A stretch of 64,000 nt of DNA, taken from positions 558,001 through 622,000 of the forward strand of contig BGZK01000078.1 in assembly GCA_005406025.1 (NCBI GenBank). The letters run 5' to 3'. A model generated the notes under the pieces. It worked only from the letters and a program-made list of their open reading frames with translations. It ran no database searches and was not told the DNA's origin. Below, in pieces: positions 47,476 through 59,284 of the stretch (its first letter is position 1; the number at the start of each line of letters is the position of its first letter). The position numbers and the translations under genes are program-made. The DNA comes from Eumeta japonica. Taxonomy: Eukaryota; Arthropoda; Insecta; Lepidoptera; Psychidae.

Positions 47476-47839
47476 GACAGATAAAAATAACAGAACCATT
47501 GTTTTCTCTTATTTTACAGCCCCGTCTCCTTTTTTTTCGTATTACCTTGAATGTACCGACATGCCAGTTTTTACCGTTTTATCATATCGATGCCCAGGTA
47601 ACCGAGTTTTGCTTGACGTTATTTTTTCAAAGATGATATTGTAAACGAAAAAATTTCAATCATACGTACATATGAGTAAATATACAAATCATTAATTCCC
47701 ATAGTTCAGCACTTTACGATAAAAAACCTGCTCTGTTATCGTCGCTATTTTACAGTTTACCTTTTATTAGTTAGAAGTTTTTAAAATCAGACCCTGTTTC
47801 GTCGTACTGAAATCAGTTTTCCATCTAATATGTATACTT
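47476..47839. other. Non-coding, nothing recognised
   Basis: No gene or repeat recognised between the LINE end and the helicase relic. Confidence 0.5.
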
Positions 47840-48130
47840 CCTTCCATAATACGTTGCGAGTACGTCGAGGATTTTTATTAGGGACGAGTACTTTTAATAT
47901 AGCAGGTCGCTTTGCTCTGCGAAATCCTACATACAACATGCCATGCATAAAAAACTGATGATCTCAAACCCACTTCAACAAATCGAAAGTTTGTCCTTGA
48001 GATTTGCGCTTTATCATGGTAAATTTAGATTTTACTGGAAATTGGTGTCGCTGTATGGTATGTCCCAGTGATGAAGAGCGATTCTAGATATATGTATCTC
48101 TTTGTCGGATTATTCACCACTGTTCGCCTC
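47840..48130 (-). pseudogene. PIF1-like helicase C-terminus from a second Helitron lineage
   Basis: The minus strand reads SRIALHHWDIPYSDTNFQ, then KSKFTMIKRKSQGQTFDLL, MHGMLYVGFRRAKR and KVLVPNKNPRRTRNVLW. The order corresponds to motifs V-VI of PIF1-type helicases of the kind carried by Helitrons (usual forms near INKSQGQT and HGQLYVALSR). Stops and shifts interrupt it. The wording differs from the helicase at 2.6-3.7 kb (KAQRQTLKVAG; GQLYVACSRV), so it belongs to another lineage. No Rep domain or clear 3' end was found next to it. Confidence 0.75.
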
Positions 48131-48472
48131 AAAAGTTAAGGAGATGGTGCTATATGATATTATTGGCATATTAAAGAAATTTCGTTTCTGTGAAATCGCG
48201 TTTTTTCAGGAAAGACATATACATATATAAATAATAATAAAAAGACTGTATGAAAATAAAAATTGATAACACAATCGTTAGGGCCGTTTCCGAGATAGCC
48301 CATATGTCGGGGAAGAAGGATTTTCGTATTTTATAAGTAAAAAGTTACAATAAAATCTTTGGTTGTGTCGGATGCATCTGGCTAGTTAGGATACCACTAA
48401 ATAGATGACATAAAAAAATGAAAAGTAAAAACGATATCCCGCCATTTTTCTATTAATTTTCTGTCCACCAAA

Positions 48473-49420
48473 ATGGGTGAATCTAACGTAGAAATTCGAC
48501 ACGTTTTGAAGTTTTATTACAAAGAGAGAAAAATGCGATACAAGCTGCATAAAAATTTTAAACGTTTTCGACCTAATGCAGTGTCGGTAATAGTACAATA
48601 AAACTGGTTCACTTTTTCAATCCGGTAATTTTGATGTCAGATATGAACCACGCTCTGGTCAACTAATCACGGATAAATTCGAAGCCATTTTGGAAAAAGT
48701 AGAGCAAATCAGCATATTAGTTTTTACGACATAGCAGAAGAGTTAGCGATCGACTACAAAACAGTTTTGACCCATTTGATTAGCGCAATACTAGGATTTC
48801 AGACGAGCTCACTGAAAGAAATCTAATGAATAGTGTATTTATTCGTGATTCTCTATTGAAACGTAATGAAACAGAACAGGTTTTGAAAAGATCATGGTTA
48901 TAAGGCAAGCAAGCTCCACAGACTATAGCGAAAGCGGATTAACTCGCAACAAGTTGATGCTATGTGTATAGTGGGATTGGAAGGGCGTTAGTCCTTGTGA
49001 GCTTTACCACCAGTAAAATCATCAATTTGGATATCTACTAAAAAGTCTGATGAGATTCAAGCAAGTACTAGAGAAAAACAACCGGCATCGATCAACAGAT
49101 AAAGTGTGATTTTTTTTCTACAATAACTCCAGACCATATACATGTTTAGTTACTCAGCTAATATTCGGAAAGTTTTGTTGGGAAGTGTTAATGCATTCAC
49201 CATATAGCCTTGAGTTTGCACCCTCAGATTTTCACTGCTTCTGTTTTTTCAGAATTCTTAAGGTAGTGTTAGGTTGACATCAAGAGACTTAAAAATACTT
49301 GTCACAGTTTTTGATCAGAAGTCTCAAAATTTCTACAGCAATGGGATTATGTTATTACGTACAAAATGGTAACAAGTTGTGGAACAAAATGGCATATACA
49401 TATATATAAATATACATTAG
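48473..49420 (+). pseudogene. Mariner transposase, second lineage, decayed
   Basis: An ATG at 48473 opens MGESNVEIRHVLKFYYKERK; in shifted frames SGNFDVRYEPRSGQLITDKF, LKRNETEQVLKRSW, FYNNSRPYTCLVTQLIFGK and CWEVLMHSPYSLEFAPSDFH follow, ending KFYSNGIMLL...VVEQNG near a TAG at 49418. This is a cecropia-like mariner. A deletion between LKRNETEQ and KRSW removes the GDEKW block with the first catalytic Asp; the usual HHDN reads YNNS (second Asp changed); the SPDLAPSD block reads SLEFAPSD. All three catalytic positions are lost. Terminal inverted repeats are not clear. Confidence 0.88.
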
Positions 49421-49699
49421 AATTAAATGTAAATCACATGTAAAGAAAAATTATCTTGAAAATAGTTTGCTTAAAAGTATAGGAAATATGTATAGATTTC
49501 GGCAGTGTCATAAGAAATCTAAGTACGTCCACAGAGACGTCCATGTCCGGAGATTAAGTTATATTGTTGTTAGTTGTTATTGTAATAATTTACAACAACA
49601 AATAAGGAACATTTAGTTAAATTGAAAGGAAAATCGAGAACAACAGCAGAATCGAGATTATCATTGAAAGAAACATCGCTTGATGTGAAAAATGAAGGA
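49421..49699. other. Non-coding, nothing recognised
   Basis: AT-rich, with a simple GTTGTTATTGT-type stretch. Confidence 0.4.
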
Positions 49700-49743
49700 A
49701 TCCTTTACATGTTCATATGAACGAAGTCATGAGCGAAAGCTAG
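49700..49743 (+). other. Helitron-like 3' end, orphan
   Basis: TGAACGAAGTCATGAGCGAAAG followed by CTAG (49740-49743) and T parallels the 3' end of the Helitron at 3.87 kb (CGAACGAAGTCGCGGG...CTAG). The hairpin stem is degenerate. No matching 5' head was found nearby. Confidence 0.45.
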
Positions 49744-50389
49744 TAGGTAATAAAATGAAAAGCAACCCTGAGAGAAGATCCGCCCAAACTACAGTTGAGC
49801 TAGAAACAAGTTTTGGTTTTTATTTGGTCTTTTGATCTGTGAAAGAACATGAGATCTTCTCCCATGGCCCCCTTTTAAATTCAATTACAACATAAAGTAA
49901 CTTTTAAAGGTTAGTTCTAAACTCAAAATTAATTTTCAAGGCGGCTTTTTGTTAAGAATGAGAGTTAATTAAATGTAGGCCGTGAAAAAGGCCCTAAATC
50001 ATTTGGGACAAATTAGAAACTAAATAAGTTGGTGAATATATACAGCTTCGTTAAAATTGAATTAAAGTTATCGGTGGGTACCTGTCGAGGCTTGTATTTT
50101 ATTTAAAATTTAAATACTCAAATAAAAATAAAGGAATTTCGAATCGAAAACTGGAGTGCATTTTCTTTTAAAAAGAAATTTCTGTGATTAACAATAACGG
50201 CACATCGGCAAAAATGTAATATATCTTTTTAACTCTTTTTTTAATTTAAAACCACCAGTTGTCATCAGAAAAAATTGCCACGATACGAACTCGAGTAGTC
50301 TTTGCTCTACCGTATTCCGAAATAGGACTCCCTTTTGGATAATCGGAATTTTAAATTGGAATCTCCCAGCCAGTTCCCATTTTAAGTCC
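49744..50389. other. Non-coding DNA
   Basis: No gene. A stretch at about 49.89-49.95 kb (AAAGTAACTTTTAAAGG, CAAAATTAATTTTC) faintly resembles one arm of the foldback family at 31.1 kb. Confidence 0.35.
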
Positions 50390-50600
50390 CCCCTTTAATT
50401 ATCTGCTCTCGGCCGGGGGGCGGGCAAGTGGCTCGTTAGCTTTGCGCCATCGCGTTGGCACAAAACAATTATGTCTTTAACGAGGTATCGGGAGGTCAAC
50501 GCGACGGCCGTTTATGGAAAAGTTTGCAACTGAAACTTGGTTAGAACAGGGGAGAAGGAAAAAAACGGGTTAAGTGCGAGTTGAACTAGCGTGGAGAGGC
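50390..50600. other. GC-rich island, possible conserved non-coding element
   Basis: CTCTCGGCCGGGGGGCGGGC and TTTGCGCCATCGCGTTGGC stand out; also GGGAGGTCAACGCGACGGCC. No coding content recognised. Confidence 0.35.
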
Positions 50601-52899
50601 TTCCGTGCAATGAATATGTTATCTACCAGGTTCTTTTCTAAATCTGATGACCCGAATTCGTTTGTAGTCTTAACAAAAGCAACTGTAAATGGTAAGTTTG
50701 TGCGCATAACATTGAGAAATTTAACATGTTATTTGTAGATCAAAAACTTTTTATAGACATTTTTGTCATCTGTAAGCAGAAAACATTTTTTCAATTTTCA
50801 TGAAAATTTTGAGCTTACTAATGTGACCCAAAAGTAATCTTCCTATTTAAAATTGATTTATTCACGTTACAAGGCCGTTTTGGGTCAAAAAAGTTGATAT
50901 GTGTATCAAGATTTGACTCAGTCGTTTCGGTATATTCGATGCAAACCGGCTGCGATAAACGGACAAACAGAACACGAGTGATTCTATTAGTGATCCGTTT
51001 ATTAATTTGGACGTACGGAGCCCTAAAATATAAGAGCCAGTTATGATTTTGTAGATAGATATCCGGACGACAACGAGTTTTTAGATTGTATGGCTTATCG
51101 CAGCTCTACAAAATTACATTTTTTTCCTTAGCCCAAGGAACTCGTCCGGGTCTCTTGAGGTCAGCTTTGTCGAGCAACAGAACGAATGGAGGTCTTACGA
51201 ATTGGTTCTAATTGTGGTGTCAGTTTAGCTTGATTGAAATTTAATATGTCACTTGTACAGAGTGATTGAACTCTGTCAAGAGATTCTATGGTTGTTTTTA
51301 TGAAATCGTGTTCTATGTACGATGATATTGTGGAAAGTGTTACTTTTGATGTGTGAATAACTATAACTTAAATTGTAGTTAGCAGCACGCTAATAATTTA
51401 TGCCAACAAAAGTAGCTTATATACTAGACTTACTGAGTAGAGTAATCAGTATTGTGAAATATTGAGTTCGGAGAGTTTAATATTTAAGCTCTTGCTATCT
51501 AGAACATCATATTCTATATAACAACAATTTTCATAGAAGTGTTACAGATCGGTATGGAACTTTTCTTTGAAAATTTCTGATTATCGAATGACGATTAAAT
51601 CATCATCTTACGATCATCACCAGACATACACAGATAAGTTAGTGATCAAAAATGGCAGTAATAATCAGTTATTACTCTGTCAGCAGAGTGTCGATGAAAG
51701 TCTTTCTCAAGCGCAAGCGACGACAGCTAAATGTTCAGCACACCCACTGCCTGCACAGGAGACGAAACTTTGAGTTTAAGCCGTTTAAGCCTGTACTGTA
51801 TTTTTCTGACTTAAAAATTTGTTATATAAATTGTTGTTTGTATTAGAGAATGTATATTCTTTTTACATATAAACCATATATAAGATCTTATCTATACGGA
51901 ACAAAAAAATTATTAATCGAAGACAAATATTTTCAACCAAAAAAAAATTAAACTCGAATCGTGAAATTTTTTAGTAAGTATACTCTCCTAAGATATAGAT
52001 GGTTTTCCAAAATAATTTAGTGATTCGAGTAAACCTTTTTGTTTTCGTATGTTTACTATTGTATTTAAATTTTACAATTGGCGTGTGTACGTGTCACTAT
52101 TCTCTCATACGGATCGAGTCCCGCGCTACGAGCTCAATGCATGCGGATTTGTAGCTAATATACGCCCATGTGCGTAATAATACGTGTTGTGTTAGATCTC
52201 TGTCATTTTAACCCCCAAGACTGAGTGGTTCGAACCTAAAACTCGCCGTACTGATTTAACGCGTCGGCGGGCGGCCGATTACAATCATTGCTACTAAAAA
52301 GACGATAAAATAGAGAATCACCAGCCTTACTTGCTTTTCTAAGCAGCGTCGGGAGTGCGGTTTGAATTGATTTTAATCAAAAGCTCATTGATAGTTCGTT
52401 CGCGATTGGGCGTGAAGGCAACGCACTGGTGCCTCAGCCTCATCTCGTTACCTTAAAGTACATAATAATATATGAAACTTATTTTATTAAGAAAGAGAAA
52501 CTTTGTGACGAAACCTGCATATTGGTGAAGATTCACTAAAACATGAGTGTTTTTACATGCGGAATTTTCAACATTTTAATGGGTTAAATAGAAACGTGAT
52601 GCGTAGCGCGAGTTTGTATGGTTACTACAAGGCTTATCGGTACGAGCCAAAAAGTGACTTCGATAGTGAGTCCAGTCCAGCTACAAAATATGTACATTAG
52701 GTATAGGAGAATCCATTAGTGAACGGTAAATTGAAATTTGACACGCTTATTAAGGTAACAGAGTGAGCGTGAATACAATTTTCCGTAATTTGTTACATGC
52801 CTATAAAAGTAAATCGTAAGAATACATAAAATAAAACCAAGCGTTCGTTAGGATCAGAAATTCGGGTTCCTAGACAATAATCCTCTTTTAAGATCAAAA
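50601..52899. other. Non-coding DNA
   Basis: No gene recognised. A weak match to the interspersed GGTTCCG family lies near 51.02 kb (ACGTACGGAGCCCTAAAA). A GC-richer patch lies at about 52.09-52.29 kb. Confidence 0.45.
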
Positions 52900-53185
52900 G
52901 CGAATTGTCTCATTTGTTTCGAAATCGTTAACCGCCGGCGGAACAGAAGTGAGGTTCGAGACAATGTAAAATTCATTATACTTTGACCGTCGCCGCGTCA
53001 AGTTACCGACATAGTCGCGGAGACAATGGGCGGCCGGTGCGAGTCGGGAGAGGGAGTCTTCCGTCGTAAATTCATTACCCGAGCGGTGGTCGAGTGATAG
53101 AAACCGAAGACGCAGCCGATTGGCCGCGGACGACAACTGATCTGTTTCAGCTTTAAATCGGTTTCGATGCGAATTCGAAGTAAGT
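52900..53185. other. GC-rich island followed by a splice-donor-like GTAAGT
   Basis: Contains CCGCCGGCGGAACAG, GACCGTCGCCGCGTCAAG, ATGGGCGGCCGGTGCGAG and GATTGGCCGCGGACG. It ends with GAATTCGAAGTAAGTC, a donor-like site with GT at 53180-53181. It could be a non-coding first exon with its promoter on the plus strand, or simply conserved intronic DNA. The minus-strand 80-codon frame is unrecognised. Confidence 0.3.
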
Positions 53186-54084
53186 CATTTTCGATTTGAT
53201 TCCGATGTCGTAGTTAAATGTATGTCGATATCATGACGAATAAAGAAATATTGATATGGCGATTAAATACTACGTTGTCGAATCACTTTATTGCACTGAT
53301 GCATTAACCTAGATAAAACTATTTTTGACATTTTTTTCACTTTTCTGCATTGAAAAGAAAACACAAAAAAGAGTAGTACCTCATTAATACTCCATTATCG
53401 TTGAATATCTTAAACAGATGTATTATTTGAAAAAAAACACGGTAAATAGAAACTTTAGCTTAAGGAAAATCATTTTATTAAAAAAATTAAATAGACTCAA
53501 TTTTCATAAGCACTACGTAAGCATAATTTACTATATTATCAATAATTTCCTTGCCAATAATTTGTTTTTGTGTTATTTACCTTCTTAGCTTTACTTATTC
53601 AAAAGATTCAGACCGTGTAGAAATAAAAATTATTTACATATTTCAGTAAGATAAAATGTTCGTGTAGCTTCGAGTACAAAAAATGATAGCATAAATTCAA
53701 AAATATGCGGTTATAGCTATCCGATACTCTTATTTCATTGCTCAAGACGTTCGACAGATCTTAGCGAAATCCCTCTTATGAATTACGATGCTTAAAACAT
53801 AAGGTACGAGGTTCGTTTGTTATAAAGTGAGAATGAGGTACGAACTCTTTGGAATCCGTTAAAGTAAATACTGGTTGGTAAAGCTGGAAAATTGATTAAA
53901 TCTTAAAAAAGGAAATGTTTTGAATGTCCTTTGTTTTTTAAAATCGGAAATCTTTTGTTTGTAGTATATCGTAATGTGTTATTGAAAATGGAAAAAAAAT
54001 AATTGCGTGCGGTTTGTCGTTGAAATATTTCACTAAAGAACGAATTAATTAAGTCTTACAGGATAGAAGTGAATACTCCACCGT
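53186..54084. other. AT-rich non-coding DNA
   Basis: Nothing recognised. Confidence 0.5.
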
Positions 54085-54953
54085 ATTCTAGTGTGGTGGG
54101 CGTGGAAAAACATCCACCAAAGAAATAGTAAGAAAAGTTGTAAAATTGTTTTTAACAGATCATCGTGTCGCAGTACATTTTTTAGTCAAAGAAACAACGA
54201 CTTCGACTGGTAGTGTGCATAGCTTACACAGGAGTGTGGAGATGGAAAAACTACCCGTGTGATGGTTTCCCAGATAGCTTACCGATGCACAAAAACAAAC
54301 CAAGCTGAGCAAACATTTCTTGAGCTTTTTTGGAACTGTTACAACAATATCCTGATAGATTTTTGGCTCTATTTGCAACTATGAATGAAACCCAGCTTCA
54401 CCATTGAGATCGGAAAACAAAATTACAGTCTATGACTTGATAAAGACCATCATCTCCAACCCCTAAGAAATTAAAGGCGTGTCGTTCGGCCGGAAAGCTC
54501 ATGGGATAGTAAAGGGGTTATTATGGTAAAATATCTTGACCATGAGGTTACTGTTACGGGCTCTTTGTATGCAGAATAATTAAAAAAAATCGAAACGAAA
54601 ATCGGAAAAAACGGCAAGGTAAACTAGTAAAAATTATTGTGTTCCATCAATATAATGCTTCGGCTCACAAGTCCGCCGTTGCTATAGCTGCAATTCAAGA
54701 TGCTGTCTTCGGAACACTTGACCATCCTCCATATTAATCCGACCTTGCCCTTAGTGATTATTATCTGTTTCAAAGGTTGAAGGAGTATCTGAAAAAATAG
54801 AGATTCGAAGATGATGTAGTAGTCGCTGTAGTAGTTTTCAGGTAGTCATGATGAAAATATTTTACACAAAGAAATTTTAAACTTAGAAAAAAAATATGCC
54901 AAGCAAATTATGCTAAAAGGCGACTGTGTTGAAAAAGAAAACAACATTGAATA
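54085..54953 (+). pseudogene. Mariner transposase, third lineage, decayed
   Basis: The plus strand in pieces reads STKEIVRKVVKLFLTDHRVA, TSTGSVHSLHRSVEMEKLPV, LTDAQKQTKLS, TMNETQLHHYDPKTKLQS-like, VKYLDHEVTVTGSLYAE, KSAVAIAAIQDAV, SDLALSDYYLFQRLKEYL and EILNLEKKYAKQIMLKGDCV. This is an irritans/mauritiana-like mariner. The first catalytic Asp of VDETW reads N (MNET), HQDN reads HQYN, and PYSPDLAPSD reads PY-stop-SDLALSD. Many stops and frameshifts are present. It ends at TAA near 54953. Confidence 0.85.
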
Positions 54954-55194
54954 AAAGTTACCATCAACACATTCATTGTCACTTCTCATTGAACGTTTCT
55001 CGTATATTTGTTAACTAACAACAAAAATGTAACGATCCGAATCGCATAGAACCTCTTCATTGCAGTGATAGTATTACATTCTGTGACGACCAAATACAAA
55101 AGTGAAACTTATAAAGCGATTGCACAAATTAAATTGAATTGAATCAAACATCCGTTACAAACATAACAACTCTTAACAATTTTTTTTAAGCTCA
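54954..55194. other. Non-coding, nothing recognised
   Basis: AT-rich sequence between two transposon relics. Confidence 0.4.
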
Positions 55195-55262
55195 TATATG
55201 TCCTACAGAAAGTTGGGCAGAGCCCGAAGATCTCCACATGGTATGAGCTTTATATATTTATC
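55195..55262 (-). pseudogene. RTE-like LINE 3' scrap
   Basis: The plus strand shows AAGTTGGGCAGAGCCCGAAG, then ATCTCCACATGGTATGAGC. This is the counterpart of AGGGTAGGCAGAGACTATAG, ATTTCCATATGGTACGATC at 22.54-22.58 kb. Only the last codons and junction with the tail remain. Confidence 0.65.
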
Positions 55263-56079
55263 TTTATTTACTAATATCCAACTGAATTAAAAATTGTTAC
55301 TATTTTCACTACGCAATTTGTGTTAATTTTTGCTTTATTTTAAAAACTTAGTCCCATAAAACAGAATTAACATCGTACCGATGTCGCCGAATCAATTAGG
55401 GAAGTGGCCTCATTCAATGATAAACTCCGACTGAGGCTTTAATTATTCCCTTTTTTTTGGGCTTCCAATTAATTGTTGGAATAAAAGCTAATTTTTAATT
55501 GGACAAAGGGTGTTGAATTTTTCCTTTGTGAAAGGATTACTTGATGTACATTAAGTTGTGTTAAGTAATCGAATAAATCACGTATCTTAACACAATAATA
55601 TATTTTCTTATATTTGGAAGGTAACGGAAGTTTTAAAAATCAATGTTTGATAGTTTGTCTTGTAGGTAAAAACTCTGCAATACGTTTCAATGAAAGTAAG
55701 TAAATACAAAGAGTGGTTATCGTTGAAAAGATGCACACAATTGTTCACATTACGGTGATGACAAGGAACTCAAGTTCCTTCGTAGTAACTACTAATAAGT
55801 TCTTTCGAATCTATAAAATGTTACAATTAATAATTATAAAAAATGAGTTTAGTAAGGATATAGAAGGTTAAAAATCTATATGGGCTTAAAATAAATTGTT
55901 TCATATTTTTAGTTCGACCTAGAACTGTGGTCTATAAATATTTCTCATTAAAAGAATTCCTTTATTTAGCTTCGGACAAGATGAATTCAAAGGTTTAGAA
56001 ATTGGAAATGACGTCATAAAAACTACACGATGTTTAAATTGAAAAGAATTTACATAGGAAGGCCATTAAATCAAATTAA
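55263..56079. other. AT-rich non-coding DNA
   Basis: Nothing recognised. Confidence 0.5.
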
Positions 56080-56290
56080 AACCGAAGCCGGCATGAAATA
56101 GGCAAACACGCCAACCGATCTCTCGCCGACGAATACGGCGTGAGAAGAAAGATCGGGATATTCGCGAACTTTGAGAAGGTTCCGACTCTAAAGTTTAAAA
56201 TTTACGGACAGGTTCCACGGAGCGGGGCCGACTACGCTCCGGCTTCGCGGATTAGTTTTGAAATGGAGTTGAAATATTCAACTTCGAATG
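56080..56290. other. GC-rich island, possible conserved non-coding element
   Basis: CTCGCCGACGAATACGGCG, ACGGAGCGGGGCCGACTACG and CTCCGGCTTCGCGG stand out. No coding content recognised. Confidence 0.35.
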
Positions 56291-57299
56291 GAATGGAATG
56301 CGACGGAGTATTTTCCTAATGGATTTTAACAGTATATCATTTGTATAGTAATCGATTCGTTATTTTTGCTATTTTTACTTGTTCTATTAATATAAATCGA
56401 TTTTTTTTGCACTTTTTATGTATCCCGTACCTCGAGACTAACACTTATACGTTCATTTAATTGCCCTTCTGTCTGTTTGTCCGTAAGGATTCTTTTTGTC
56501 GGGAACGCGTCGAGGTATCTAATTGAAATGAATATCAAGCACTTATGTCTATGAAAACAAAAAATTGCAAATTGTGAATAAATATTTTCTTTGATTTTGA
56601 CACACTGAATCAGGCGTCAGTCGATTAAGACCCATTTTCTTTATAAGAATATAATAGTAATAACATTATTTAAAAAATTGAATAATGTCATTTACAGATT
56701 CTACCGAGCCGATATTGTGAGTACAATACTTATATATTTTTTATTTTCATGTAAAAATCAGTCTACGTTCTCTTGGAGCTGTAAAAATGTAAAGTTTCTA
56801 GTTCACGCAATCAAAATCTATTTTTTGTTGATCTAGAATGAAGTTTAGCAAGAAACAAGCTTTTACAGCACAAGGAAAGGAAAAAAGCTGGACACCCTTA
56901 ATTTGTGGTTATATCACCTATAAAGATATTCATTAGATTATAAACTGACAGTTATAACACGGATTGTCATTTAAACTATAATTTTATGACGGATCGGGCG
57001 CACGCGAACTGACCGCTTAACAGCCTGTCATTTTGTGTTTCTATGTTGGTCGGCTAACTGTATTGCAGGAACGGAACCTTGCCAACTTAGGTCGTCGAAA
57101 TAATAACCTCTGAACGCTATATGTCTATGGAGGTGTAGAGTTTACTTCTAATATGCTAGCACATATGCAGCATGCTATAGCGGAATGCAGATTTAAAAGC
57201 AGTTTTAATGCAGTGTATAGCTTGTTTAATATACTAGTTGCTCTACTTTTCGGATTCGTTCTTTAAAAAGTGACCAGGTAGACGGTTCGATTTTAGATC
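56291..57299. other. Mostly AT-rich non-coding DNA
   Basis: Nothing recognised. A small GC-richer patch lies at about 56.99-57.10 kb. Confidence 0.5.
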
Positions 57300-57359
57300 A
57301 ATAAAATCGCGACGGCCCGGATTGAAAATTTGTCATCGATGGGAAGCTATATCATCGAG

Positions 57360-57510
57360 ACAGTTCATTCGTGGATTATCCGCGACTCGATTTTTAGCAG
57401 CAGGTATAGGACAAAAGACTTGTTCTCTGCCTAGTGCCTGGGCGTCTTCTTGCCAGGGAAGACGGGTCAATATAGGTGGTGAACCCTTTTGGGGGTCCAT
57501 CTCATGATTC
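57360..57510 (-). repeat. LINE-flank direct repeat, copy A (after the RT)
   Basis: Plus-strand landmarks TTCATTCGTGG, TCCGCGACTCG, GCAGGTATAGGAC, GGCGTCTTCT, TTTTGGGGGTCCAT match copy B at 59.31-59.46 kb in the same order and orientation, with about two thirds of bases shared by eye. It lies after the RT on the minus strand, where a 3' UTR would be. Confidence 0.75.
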
Positions 57511-57599
57511 CATGTATCGTTAGGCCTGGCAAAGTGCAGGCTTTACCCTCGGTCTGGCGATGGTGACTCGAGGAATTCTCTTAGGTGTGGTCGGCACCT

Positions 57600-58622
57600 C
57601 TCATGCAATGGTGCTATCGTATATTCCGGAGGAATTCGTAGGGGCCGCGATCGGCGATATCGTACATCCAGCGGCCGATTTTCTGGATGAATTCCTCTAC
57701 GGTTTCGATGCGGAGGTCGTGAGTGATTACATCAGTTAATACGTACCGTCCCGTTCCCACGATCATCTGTAGAACGATGTTCTGCTGCGTTTAGATTCTC
57801 TCCCTCTTGAATGTGGAGCAGAGTGCATACTATGTTTGTGCTGCATAAGTTAGCCGAGAACGGATGTAGCCCTTGTACAGAAGAACTATGGCTCGGAGCG
57901 ACAAGTGCGATCAAAGTGATGGGCACAGCATGCTCCACGCGGCTCTTCTCTGATGAATAATATGCTCCACATGAGTGGCCATAGAGCGATCGATTTGTAT
58001 GCCCAGATGTCGCACCCTGGTCTGCTATTTCAAATCCCGCCCTCGGAGTTTCAGCTTCGGCGGTATGATGCGCTGCTGAGCAGTCAGTACAGCGGCCGTC
58101 TCTGTTATATTGACAGCTCCTCGTCATTTATCCAGCCAGTCCGGTAGTAGGTCGAGAACTCTCTACAGCTTCACCACTGCGAGGTCAGTCCGATGAGACG
58201 ATGTTGGATATGGGCTGTTGTCTGCATACTATGCAAGGATGACGTAATCCTTTTAATTCTGTAGTTGACCCGCAAGAGAGGGTATGTCGTCTGTGAACGT
58301 TGCGCATAAGCATCGTGATAGACAGCTGCCTTTTGTTACTTCGGCGTGAAAAGGGCATGGATCCGAGGTCACGCCTTTGACCACAACGAGGAAACTGCGA
58401 CCCTCCAGGAACGACGCCACTGTCAGCATAAGTACAGGTGGGATTTTGGTGTTCACTATTACATCACATGACAGCAATCCGGGGAGACACACTCGATCTA
58501 ACGCCTCAAGGAAGACTCCAATGCTACGGTGACCCCAGTTGTGCTTAAATGCCATATAGCAAAGTAATAATGCCAACTGGAGAGTAATGGAGTGCCCGCT
58601 GCAAAACCCAAACTGTTCCTGT
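57600..58622 (-). pseudogene. LINE reverse transcriptase, broken
   Basis: The minus strand reads EQFGFCSGHSITLQL, then GHRSIGVFLEALDRVCLPGL, KIPPVLMLTVASFLEGRSFL, GSCLSRCLCATFTDDIPSLA, LAVVKL-stop-RVLDLLPDWL, QTRVRHLGIQIDRSMATHVE, YKGYIRSRLTYAA and DLRIETVEEFIQKIGRWMYD. The catalytic YADD box reads YADN (58217-58228), with a stop two codons before it. Several in-frame stops and shifts occur. Families with this wording are jockey-like non-LTR elements abundant in Lepidoptera; the protein would reverse-transcribe the element RNA at a nicked target. Confidence 0.9.
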
Positions 58623-58639
58623 CTTGTTCTGTTGGCTTA

Positions 58640-59215
58640 ACGCATACCGGGAGCTTTTTCCTGGCGTCGGGATGGCGCCGATAGCAATGACGAGGTCCGT
58701 TTTCTAAGTAGTTGGAAAGTGCCCAGTTCGAGGTAGTCCGTTGGGGGGTCTTGGGTCATCGGAAGAGGGGAAGGTATAGTATTCCTTCGTTGACATGCCT
58801 CCTTTCGAAAAACTGAATGTCTTCGGTCTTTGGCTGGGTGGGGACCCCGACAATTAGCCCATTTTGGTCCCTGGGTCTGGCACGGATGACATGGAAGGGG
58901 GCCTGCATGCCTTCTCCATCCCTCAATGGTGACTTCAGGCATGTCGAGGAGTGTAATTAATCCGTGGAGTCTTTGAAGTCCTTCGTAATTAATGTGTCCA
59001 AGTTGGGCGTAAACCAGACAGCTCGGTCTGCAATTCTGCGGGGCGGGAGGAGGGAATTGGACGTGCTTAGTTTTCCGAAAATTTCAGCTCTTGCAGCGCC
59101 ATCACAATGAGTCAGTGGCAGTGTCCACGGGAAGTCCACTAATTCCCACCTTCGTGTACCTCTCTGCTTCTAGTGCGTAGCAGAACCATGTAATGTTGTG
59201 ATTTCGCTGGGACGC
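58640..59215 (-). pseudogene. LINE gag-like nucleic-acid-binding protein, broken
   Basis: The minus strand reads ITWFCYALEAERYTKVGISG, then shifted LPVDTATDSL, LVYAQLGHINYEGLQRLHG, LITLLDMPEVTIEGW, and a CCHC-like zinc-knuckle region decayed to PCHPCQTQGPKWANC plus GGPHPA-like and VFRKEA remnants. A Pro-rich C-terminus follows. This is the ORF1 RNA-binding protein of jockey-like LINEs. Frameshifts are frequent, and the second knuckle lacks several Cys/His. It runs straight into the RT remnant at about 58.63 kb. Confidence 0.8.
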
Positions 59216-59284
59216 TGCCTGAAAGATCGAGACAACTATTTTATTTTCTATGCCGTGCCGTAACGGGCGTCGTTATTCGATGAC

